5,085 nucleotides of DNA from an uncultured Pseudorhodobacter sp. Lineage in GTDB: Bacteria; Pseudomonadota; Alphaproteobacteria; Rhodobacterales; Rhodobacteraceae. Position numbers and translations under genes: made by a program. The notes below the pieces were generated by a model, which was given only the letters and a program-made list of their open reading frames with translations, was not told the DNA's origin and made no database searches. This document shows positions 1-5,085 of this stretch, piece by piece. The stretch covers positions 1 through 5,085 of the forward strand of contig CALEMZ010000131.1 of assembly GCA_937910975.1 (NCBI GenBank), written 5' to 3'. How positions within the stretch are numbered: position 1 is the first letter of the stretch; every line of letters starts with the position of its first letter.

Positions 1-698
1 GCCTCGAAGTGGTTGGCATTGATGTCCATATAGGCAGCCAGCTCACCGCGCTGGAACCGTTTGAGGCCGCCTATCTGAAGGTTGCGGACCTGACCCACGC
101 CCTACGCGCCGATGGCCATAACATCCGCCGGCTTGATCTGGGCGGCGGGCTGGGCATTCCTTATGAGCGCAGCAACACCGCCCCGCCCCTGCCCATCGAA
201 TATGGCGCAATGATCAAGCGCACCGTGGGCAATCTGGGCTGCGAGATTGAGATTGAACCGGGACGGCTGATTTCCGGCAATGCCGGGGTTTTGGTGTCTC
301 AGGTTATCTATGTGAAAAACGGCGAGGACCGGGATTTCCTGATTGTCGACGCTGCGATGAATGACCTCGTCCGTCCGGCCATGTATGGCGCGCACCATGA
401 TATCATTCCGGTGGAAGAGGGCGAGGCCGGGGCCGAACAGCAGCCCTATGACATCGTGGGACCGATCTGCGAATCTGGCGATACCTTTGCCAAGGCCCGC
501 AATATGCCCAATATGCGCGAAGGAGCGTTGATCGCGTTTCGCTCAGCAGGGGCTTATGGTGCGGTGATGTCATCGGAATACAATTCTCGCCCGCTTATTC
601 CTGAAGTTTTGGTGCGCGGTGATCACTTTGCGGTCATCCGGGCGCGTCCAACGTTTGACGAAATGCTTTCTCGCGATACCATACCGGAATGGCTGTGA
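1..698 (+). CDS. lysA: Diaminopimelate decarboxylase, C-terminal part (5' truncated by window edge)
   Basis: LysA is a PLP-dependent fold-III decarboxylase that converts meso-2,6-diaminopimelate to L-lysine and CO2, the last step of lysine synthesis in the cytoplasm. The first complete codon is at base 3 and the frame is open from the edge, so the true start lies outside; the GTG at base 9 is an internal Val. About 232 residues are present, against roughly 420 in the whole enzyme. Visible motifs are VGIDVHIGSQ near the left edge, the glycine-rich LDLGGGLGIPY loop (bases 132-164) that binds the PLP phosphate, EPGR (about 255-266), CESGD (468-482), which supplies the active-site Cys across the dimer, and GAYG followed by YNSRP near the C-terminus, whose first Tyr matches the PLP-contacting Tyr of this family. 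The PLP lysine is in the missing N-terminal half. The set of motifs favours LysA over ornithine/arginine decarboxylases. The gene ends in TGA, 26 bases before the next gene on the same strand, so co-transcription is likely. Confidence 0.96.
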   Translation, partial: LEVVGIDVHIGSQLTALEPFEAAYLKVADLTHALRADGHNIRRLDLGGGLGIPYERSNTAPPLPIEYGAMIKRTVGNLGCEIEIEPGRLISGNAGVLVSQVIYVKNGEDRDFLIVDAAMNDLVRPAMYGAHHDIIPVEEGEAGAEQQPYDIVGPICESGDTFAKARNMPNMREGALIAFRSAGAYGAVMSSEYNSRPLIPEVLVRGDHFAVIRARPTFDEMLSRDTIPEWL

Positions 699-724
699 CC
701 CATTACCGCCCAAAGGCAGGCTAG

Positions 725-3268
725 ATGACGCAAGAAACCCGCCACAAAGGCTTGGATCACGTGCTTTCAGCGCGGCTGAAACGCCCGCTTTTGCTGACAC
801 GGGCAGGCCTTTGGGCAGAGCGGGTGGCGTGCAGTTTCTGGCTACTTTGGACAACGCTGATTGCCACGCTGGCGCTGTTGGCTTTTGGCCTGCAAGATCA
901 TGTGCCGCTTTGGGTGGTATGGGTCGGGCTGGGGGGCGCGCTTATCGCGGCACTCATTGCCTTGTGGCGTGGCTGGCGGAGCTTTGTCGCTCCCACCCGA
1001 CAAGACGCGCTGTTCCGGCTGGATGCCACCTTGCCCGGCCGCCCCATCGCCACGCTGGCCGACACCCAAGCGATTGGGGCCACTGACCCGCAATCGCAGG
1101 CCGTCTGGGCGGCGCATCTGGCCCGCATGGCCCGCGCAGCCGCCACCGCCCGCGCCGTGCCGCCTGATCTGCGCCTGTCGCGGCGCGATCCGTTTGGCCT
1201 GCGTTACATTGCGCTGACGGGGCTAGTGATGGCGCTGCTTTTTGGCTCTATCTGGCGGGTGGCCACGATAATGGGGATCGGGCCTCCCCCTGCACAGGTA
1301 CTTGCCAATGGCCCTAGCTGGGAAGGCTGGGTACAGCCGCCACCCTATACCGGCAAGCCGACGCTCTATCTCAATGACATCGATCGCGTGACGTTTGAGG
1401 TGCCAACCGGCAGCCGGGTGCAATTGCGTTTTTATGGCGAGGTCGGCGCGCTGTCGCTTGCCGAGACCATCTCGGGGCGCGACCTCGAAACCTTGGATGC
1501 CACAGCACCAAGCCAGGAATTTGAGGTAGCCAATAGCGGCGAGTTGCGAATCAATGGTCCCGGCGGCAGCACTTGGAACATCACCGCGACCCGTGATGCC
1601 CCCCCCAGCATCAGCGCCAAAGGGGACCTGACCCGCGAGGCCGATGGGCGGCTGAAACTGCCGTTCACCGCATCGGATGATTTTGGTGTCACCGGCGGGC
1701 AGGCCCTGATCGCGCTGGATGTGGCAGCACTCGACCGCCGCTACGGGCTTATCGCCGAGCCCGATATTACCGACCCGATTACGCTGGACCTGCCCCTGCC
1801 GATCAGCGGCAAACGCACGGAGTTTTCTGAGACGCTGTTGGATGATCTGTCCAAGCATGTCTTTGCCAACCTGCCCGTTACCATTTCGCTTTCCGTAACG
1901 GATTCGCCTGGGCAAAGGGGCACGGCAGAGCCACTCTCGGTGGTGCTGCCCGGAAAGCGGTTCTTTGACCCGTTGGCGGCAGCGGTGATTGAAATGCGCC
2001 GCGACATCCTGTGGTCACATACCAACGCGCCGCGCAGCGTACAGATTTTCAAGGCATTGACCCACCGCCCAGAAAGCCTGATCCGCAATGAGAATGCCTA
2101 TTTGCGGCTGCGCGTCGCCTTGCGGCGGCTAGAGGCGGAAGCGGATGCGCTTTCGGTTCAGACCCGCGATGAATTGGCCGAGGCGTTTTGGGATATCGCC
2201 TTACTGATTGAGGAGGGCGATCTGGATAGCGCGCGCGAACGCCTGAAGCGCGCGCAGGACCGACTGGATGAGGCAATCCGCAACGGGGCCGACCCGGCAG
2301 AGATTGACCAGCTGATGCAAGAACTACGCGAAGCGATGGCTGATTACATGCGCCAGCTTGCCGAAGAGGCGCAGCGCAACCCCGATGGCCAAGCTGCGGC
2401 GGAACAAGAGTCGATGGAGATCACCGGCGACCAGTTGCAGGCAATGCTGGAGGAGCTGCAAAAGCTATTGGAAGAAGGCCGGATGGAAGAGGCCGCCGAG
2501 CTGATGGAAATGCTGCGGCAGTTGATGGAAAATATGCAGATAGCACAAGGCGAGGGTGGCCAAGGCGGCCCCGGCCAGCAGGCGATGAGGGACCTTGGTG
2601 AGACATTGCGCGACCAGCAGGACCTGTCGGATGATAGTTTCTCCGAATTGCAAAACCCAGGCGAGCAAAGTGATGAGCAGGGCCAAGATGGGCAAGAGGG
2701 CGAGTCACAACAGGGCGAGAGTGGCCAAAACCAAGAAGGCGCCGGGCGCGAAGGTCAGGGCCTGGGGCAAAACCTCTCGGACCGCCAGCGCGACCTGCGC
2801 GATCGTTTGGGCCGGTTGAACGGTAGCAACCTGCCCGGTGCCGGTTCCGAGCAAGGCGAAGCAGGCCGCCGCGCGCTTGAAGATGCGGGCCGTGCGATGG
2901 AAGACGCCGAGCAAGCCCTGCGCGACGGCGATTTGCCCGGTGCGCTGGACAGTCAGGCCGACGCAATGCGTGCCCTGCGGGAAGGCATGCGCGAACTTGG
3001 CGAAGCGATGGCGCAAGAGCGTCGCGAAAACGATGGCGCGCAGCAAGGTGAGGCCGTGGGCCGCGCCGATCCCAATTCTGCGCGCGATCCCTTAGGCCGC
3101 GAACCGGGCGAAGGCGCGCGCATCGGTTCAGACCGCAATCTGCTGCAAGGCGATGATGTCTACCGCCGCGCCCAAGACCTGCTGGATGAAATCCGCAAAC
3201 GCCAGGGCGACCAATCGCGCCCGGAAACGGAACGGGACTATCTCAAGCGATTGCTGGATCTGTATTAA
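725..3268 (+). CDS. TIGR02302 / DUF4175-type membrane-anchored periplasmic protein, function unknown
   Basis: The protein has 847 residues, matching the roughly 850 known for TIGR02302, an alphaproteobacterial family with N-terminal membrane helices and a Gln/Gly-rich low-complexity C-terminal part. I see hydrophobic helices at about 35-55, 61-81 and 161-180. The Arg/Lys-rich N-terminus and the basic 82-160 loop suggest both are cytoplasmic, which puts residues from about 185 onward in the periplasm. Residues about 195-410 look beta-rich and Ig-like, including FTASDDFGV at 314-322, a pattern typical of DUF4175-type proteins. Residues about 415-605 are charged and helical, 608-683 are Gln/Gly/Glu-rich, 684-765 are helical again, and the protein ends with an amphipathic segment, ERDYLKRLLDLY. 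The ATG at 725 is supported by AAAGG at 712-716 with 8 bases of spacing and leaves a normal cytoplasmic N-tail before helix 1. No catalytic motif is visible. The position after lysA and near ftsE hints at an envelope role, which is inference only. The family call is strong; the function is unknown. Confidence 0.93.
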   Translation: MTQETRHKGLDHVLSARLKRPLLLTRAGLWAERVACSFWLLWTTLIATLALLAFGLQDHVPLWVVWVGLGGALIAALIALWRGWRSFVAPTRQDALFRLDATLPGRPIATLADTQAIGATDPQSQAVWAAHLARMARAAATARAVPPDLRLSRRDPFGLRYIALTGLVMALLFGSIWRVATIMGIGPPPAQVLANGPSWEGWVQPPPYTGKPTLYLNDIDRVTFEVPTGSRVQLRFYGEVGALSLAETISGRDLETLDATAPSQEFEVANSGELRINGPGGSTWNITATRDAPPSISAKGDLTREADGRLKLPFTASDDFGVTGGQALIALDVAALDRRYGLIAEPDITDPITLDLPLPISGKRTEFSETLLDDLSKHVFANLPVTISLSVTDSPGQRGTAEPLSVVLPGKRFFDPLAAAVIEMRRDILWSHTNAPRSVQIFKALTHRPESLIRNENAYLRLRVALRRLEAEADALSVQTRDELAEAFWDIALLIEEGDLDSARERLKRAQDRLDEAIRNGADPAEIDQLMQELREAMADYMRQLAEEAQRNPDGQAAAEQESMEITGDQLQAMLEELQKLLEEGRMEEAAELMEMLRQLMENMQIAQGEGGQGGPGQQAMRDLGETLRDQQDLSDDSFSELQNPGEQSDEQGQDGQEGESQQGESGQNQEGAGREGQGLGQNLSDRQRDLRDRLGRLNGSNLPGAGSEQGEAGRRALEDAGRAMEDAEQALRDGDLPGALDSQADAMRALREGMRELGEAMAQERRENDGAQQGEAVGRADPNSARDPLGREPGEGARIGSDRNLLQGDDVYRRAQDLLDEIRKRQGDQSRPETERDYLKRLLDLY
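2546..2773 (+). other. Gln/Gly/Glu-rich low-complexity segment within the TIGR02302 protein
   Basis: Residues about 608-683 of the 847-residue protein are dominated by Gln, Gly, Glu, Asp and Ser, densest at 644-683 with repeating GQ/GE/EGQ units. They contain few hydrophobic residues and are presumably disordered. The segment separates two helical parts of the predicted periplasmic region. The DNA is not an exact tandem repeat, because codons for Gln and Gly vary, so this is protein-level low complexity and not a recent DNA repeat expansion. Such a stretch is a known hallmark of the TIGR02302 family; a flexible linker is the simplest reading. Confidence 0.85.
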
Positions 3269-3271
3269 CGG

Positions 3272-3292
3272 CCAAAGGCATAGGCCTTTTGG
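3272..3292. terminator. Candidate bidirectional terminator hairpin between convergent genes
   Basis: Just after the TAA of the TIGR02302 gene, AAAGGC (3274-3279) pairs with GCCTTT (3284-3289) around the four-base loop ATAG. CC at 3272-3273 can add two pairs with GG at 3291-3292 across one bulged T. On the + strand the stem ends in TTTT but is followed by GG rather than a long T run, and the - strand reading is similar. The stem is short and the T tract weak, so termination may be inefficient or Rho-aided. Its place in a 68-base convergent gap is what makes the call reasonable. I see nothing else clear in that gap. Confidence 0.45.
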
Positions 3293-3336
3293 ACACGCTT
3301 TGCGTCAAGACTGGATCAGATCAAATGCAAGGCGCA

Positions 3337-4356
3337 TCAGCCGCCCGGCGCGCCTGTCAGGCTCTGCAGCGCCGAAATGGCGCTGCGCATCGCGCCGTCC
3401 AACCAGATCCGGCCATTATCCACTGCCACGACATAGTTTTCCATCGCGCCTTTAGTTGCGGGCAAATGCTCGGCAATCCTTGGCGCGGCCAGATAGGTCG
3501 CAACCAAAACCACAGCAAGCAACAGCATCAGCGAAAATCCGCTGCGAAAACCGGAGTTTGACGCAGGTTTCCCGGTTTCGAGCTGCTCTACCGCCACTTC
3601 ATCGCCGCTGCGATTTTCCGTGCTGGCCCGCAGGGTGGAATTGATTTCCTCAATATCAGGCAAAAGATCACGGCGCGCCGTTGGCTTTTCGGTTATCTCT
3701 GGTTCGGCTTCCTGGCCGCGCAAACGGGCAAGACGGTCACGCACAGCTTTGGCGGCACTTGCGGCACCTGTGGTTTCTTCCAGCCCAAGTTCGGGCTGCG
3801 ATTCCAAGGAGCGTGGCGTTTCCGACCTGCGCACGGCTGTTTCGCGCTCCGCCTCTTCGCGCAGCACGGCAAGCAGGCTTTCATCAAGGCCGCGGCGCGG
3901 CATCACGGGAATGGGCGCCTGCACCTCAGGGCTTTCTGGGGGAACGGTTGTTTCAGAAGGTTCCCATACGGGGGGAGGCGTTAGCGTTGGCGGGTGTGTC
4001 TTTGCCGACGGCGCCTGCGGTGCGGGCTTTGGTGTGACAGGCGCTTGCACGGCAGCAGCGGATTTTTCCCCGGAAGGCACTGCGGCAGCGGCATCCTCAT
4101 CGTATTGGTCGTCGAGCCAAGCTTGATTAGCACTCAAATCCGCGGCGGCAGACGGTTTTGAAACGGGCTGCGGTGTCTGCATACCGGGGGCTGCACCGAA
4201 GAGCGCATCTTCTGCCTCCAGTTCGGCCTCCAGATCTGGTGACATCTGGAACCATGCATGACCGCAATTTGAACATTGCACGTCACGACCGGATTCAGGA
4301 ATGGCACCATCATCCAGTTCATATTGCGCGTCGCAATTTGGGCAAACCAGCCTCAT
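3337..4356 (-). CDS. Zinc-ribbon domain, single-pass membrane protein (MJ0042-type finger), function unknown
   Basis: The protein has 339 residues. The N-terminus carries a four-cysteine zinc ribbon, CPNC at 5-8 and CSNC at 28-31 followed by GHAWF. This fits the MJ0042/zinc_ribbon_5 finger common at the N-terminus of proteobacterial proteins of unknown role. Residues about 40-160 are rich in Pro, Ala, Glu and Ser and probably disordered. A short charged helix, LAVLREEAERE at 162-172, stands out; I recall similar motifs in related Rhodobacteraceae proteins. One hydrophobic helix lies at about 273-291, preceded by Lys and Arg, so the ribbon should be cytoplasmic and the last 48 or so residues periplasmic. 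The ATG at 4354-4356 is supported by GGAG at 4365-4368 (minus strand), 8 bases upstream, and by the ribbon starting at residue 5. The gene is divergent from ftsE and convergent with the TIGR02302 gene. The zinc ribbon could bind nucleic acid or a protein partner; nothing here decides which. Confidence 0.9.
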   Translation of the reverse strand: MRLVCPNCDAQYELDDGAIPESGRDVQCSNCGHAWFQMSPDLEAELEAEDALFGAAPGMQTPQPVSKPSAAADLSANQAWLDDQYDEDAAAAVPSGEKSAAAVQAPVTPKPAPQAPSAKTHPPTLTPPPVWEPSETTVPPESPEVQAPIPVMPRRGLDESLLAVLREEAERETAVRRSETPRSLESQPELGLEETTGAASAAKAVRDRLARLRGQEAEPEITEKPTARRDLLPDIEEINSTLRASTENRSGDEVAVEQLETGKPASNSGFRSGFSLMLLLAVVLVATYLAAPRIAEHLPATKGAMENYVVAVDNGRIWLDGAMRSAISALQSLTGAPGG

Positions 4357-4394
4357 TTGCTATTCTCCGCCGTGAAACCACTCATCCCATTTGC

Positions 4395-4423
4395 TTTGTA
4401 GCCGCGATATTACGTATATCCAA
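4395..4423 (-). promoter_or_regulatory. Candidate promoter of the zinc-ribbon gene
   Basis: Read on the - strand, TTGGAT (4423-4418) is followed by a 17-base spacer and TACAAA (4400-4395). This gives 3/6 and 4/6 matches to the sigma-70 hexamers at ideal spacing. Transcription would start near 4388, leaving a leader of about 30 bases that contains the GGAG ribosome site at 4365-4368. The position is good but the hexamers are only partly conserved, so this is a prediction. Confidence 0.35.
4406..4420. promoter_or_regulatory. Inverted repeat GATAT-N5-ATATC, possible operator
   Basis: GATAT (4406-4410) and ATATC (4416-4420) are perfect inverted arms around TACGT. The repeat lies mostly in the spacer of the candidate - strand promoter and clips its -35 element, a usual place for a repressor site. 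It is AT-rich within GC-rich DNA. At five bases per arm it could easily arise by chance in an AT-rich promoter, and I do not recognise it as the site of a known regulator. Confidence 0.25.
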
Positions 4424-4455
4424 GCCTTTGTACTCATTCTGTGCACAATAGGGCG

Positions 4456-4485
4456 TTGAACCCCCCCCCCAACTCTGGGTAAAAC
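4456..4485 (+). promoter_or_regulatory. Candidate ftsE promoter with a C tract in its spacer
   Basis: TTGAAC (4456-4461) and TAAAAC (4480-4485) each match 4/6 bases of the sigma-70 -35 and -10 hexamers and are 18 bases apart. Transcription would begin near 4491, giving a leader of about 40 bases before the GTG at 4530. Nine of the spacer bases are C residues from the homopolymer at 4461-4470, so tract length sets the spacing. A weaker alternative is TTGCTT (4391-4396), N18, TATATC (4415-4420), which would overlap the divergent promoter. Confidence 0.35.
4461..4470 (+). repeat. Homopolymeric tract of ten C residues
   Basis: There are exactly ten consecutive C bases in the divergent intergenic region, 60 bases upstream of the ftsE start and about 105 bases upstream of the zinc-ribbon gene start. 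It is the longest single-base run I see in the window. Tracts of this length are prone to slippage in replication and also to length errors in sequencing, so the exact count should be treated with care. Confidence 0.9.
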
Positions 4486-4517
4486 TGCCACAACCACGCG
4501 GCAACCCGCCGCACGAG

Positions 4518-4523
4518 ACGGAG
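4518..4523 (+). promoter_or_regulatory. Ribosome binding site that supports the GTG start of ftsE
   Basis: ACGGAG, with its GGAG core at 4520-4523, sits 6 bases before the GTG at 4530. Together with the family-typical N-terminus beginning right after this codon (Ile-x-Phe-Glu-Asn...Tyr-Ser-Tyr), it fixes the start at GTG. I see no nearby in-frame ATG that would fit better. Confidence 0.75.
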
Positions 4524-4529
4524 CTACGC

Positions 4530-5085
4530 GTGATCGCATTCGAAAATGCCGCCTATTCCTATGGCGGGGGGGAGCTGCTGTCGGATGTCAGCTTACGGCT
4601 GGCACCGGGGTCGTTTCACTTTCTGACAGGGCCATCAGGGGCAGGAAAGTCCACTTTTCTCAAGCTATGCTATGCCGAATTGCTGCCCACCGCCGGGCGG
4701 ATCACCGTGTTTGACCGCGAGGTCCGCAGCCTTGACCGGGATGAGGTGGCGCGGATGCGGCGGCGCGTGGGGGTAGTGCATCAGGATTGCCAGTTTCTCG
4801 ACCATCTGCCGCTGGCGACCAATGTCACCCTGCCCGCGATGGTTTCTGGGCGCAGCGCATCAGCTGCGGATTTGAACGATTTGCTGAACTGGGTGGGGCT
4901 GGCCTCGCTGGCCGATGCCTTGCCACCGCAGCTTTCGGGGGGCGAGCGGCAGCGCGCGGCATTGGCCCGCGCGGTGGTCATGTCACCCGATGTGGTGCTG
5001 GCCGATGAGCCGACGGGCAACCTCGATTGGGAAATGTCGCTCCGGCTGCTGACGTTGTTGGTAGAACTGAACAAGATGGGCAAGA
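4530..5085 (+). CDS. ftsE: Cell division ATP-binding protein FtsE (3' truncated by window edge)
   Basis: FtsE is the cytoplasmic ABC ATPase that partners the membrane protein FtsX at the division site. FtsEX uses ATP hydrolysis to activate septal peptidoglycan hydrolases through periplasmic partners. From the GTG start 185 residues are visible, against about 220 in the family; the frame is open to the edge with no stop. Motifs in order are Walker A GPSGAGKS (34-41), Q-loop Q85 in HQD, signature LSGGERQR (135-142), Walker B VVLADE (155-160) and D-loop EPTGNLD (160-166). The H-loop His falls outside. FtsE is favoured over the related LolD and MacB ATPases by its N-terminus (FENAAYSY) and by the stretch after Walker A, TFLKLCYAELLPTAGRI, with no extra insert. 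The gene is divergent from the zinc-ribbon gene across 173 bases. ftsX is expected downstream but cannot be seen here. Confidence 0.93.
   Translation, partial: MIAFENAAYSYGGGELLSDVSLRLAPGSFHFLTGPSGAGKSTFLKLCYAELLPTAGRITVFDREVRSLDRDEVARMRRRVGVVHQDCQFLDHLPLATNVTLPAMVSGRSASAADLNDLLNWVGLASLADALPPQLSGGERQRAALARAVVMSPDVVLADEPTGNLDWEMSLRLLTLLVELNKMGK

Noticed and set aside
619..1086. 155-codon + strand open frame spanning the lysA end and the start of the next gene
   Set aside because: It overlaps two confident genes in another frame and has no recognisable motif. It would replace the good start of the TIGR02302 gene for no gain.
1223..1915. 230-codon open frame on the - strand inside the TIGR02302 gene
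   Set aside because: It lies wholly antisense to a well-supported family member, and its translation has no recognisable motif or coherent domain pattern. Long chance frames are common in GC-rich DNA.
2421..2966. 181-codon open frame on the - strand inside the TIGR02302 gene
   Set aside because: It is the antisense shadow of the Gln/Gly/Glu-rich low-complexity stretch. The translation is Arg/Pro/Ala-rich without recognisable domains, and the + strand gene fully explains the region.
3620..4126. 168-codon + strand open frame opposite the zinc-ribbon gene
   Set aside because: Its Ser/Gly/Ala-rich translation mirrors the Pro/Ala-rich disordered part of the real gene on the other strand.
4440..4447. 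Perfect 8-base palindrome TGTGCACA upstream of ftsE
   Set aside because: It is too short to separate from chance, has no flanking symmetry beyond it, and I cannot tie it to a known regulator.
4781..5083. 100-codon - strand open frame opposite ftsE
   Set aside because: It is a shadow of the ABC ATPase, whose full set of motifs is on the + strand in an unbroken frame.

Overview
The window looks like ordinary chromosomal DNA from an alphaproteobacterium, most likely of the Rhodobacteraceae/Roseobacter type. The evidence is GC-rich coding sequence, a member of the alphaproteobacterial TIGR02302 (DUF4175-type) family directly after lysA, and a zinc-ribbon membrane protein divergent from ftsE. There is no transposase, integrase, phage gene, CRISPR array, tRNA or rRNA. 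Coding density is high, with intergenic gaps of only 26, 68 and 173 bases.

Layout from left to right. (1) The 3' two-thirds or so of lysA (diaminopimelate decarboxylase, + strand) is cut by the left edge. (2) After 26 bases, and probably in the same transcript, comes an 847-residue TIGR02302 protein. It has three N-terminal membrane helices, a beta-rich periplasmic part, helical hairpins and a Gln/Gly/Glu-rich low-complexity stretch. (3) A 68-base convergent gap holds one modest hairpin that could end transcription from both sides. (4) On the - strand lies a 339-residue protein with an N-terminal CxxC...CxxC zinc ribbon, a long Pro/Ala-rich disordered middle and one C-terminal membrane helix. 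(5) A 173-base divergent intergenic region holds candidate promoters for both flanking genes, a small inverted repeat and a run of ten C residues. (6) ftsE, the ATPase of the FtsEX division/peptidoglycan-hydrolase-activating complex, starts at a GTG and runs off the right edge; ftsX would be expected next.

The shared theme is the cell envelope. LysA consumes meso-diaminopimelate, a peptidoglycan precursor, to make lysine. FtsE controls septal peptidoglycan hydrolysis with FtsX. The two genes between them encode membrane-anchored proteins without an established function that I know of. No obviously new multi-gene system is visible. The points most worth a second look are the C10 tract inside a plausible ftsE promoter spacer, the three similar helical-hairpin units in the TIGR02302 protein, and the placement of two uncharacterised envelope proteins beside ftsE.
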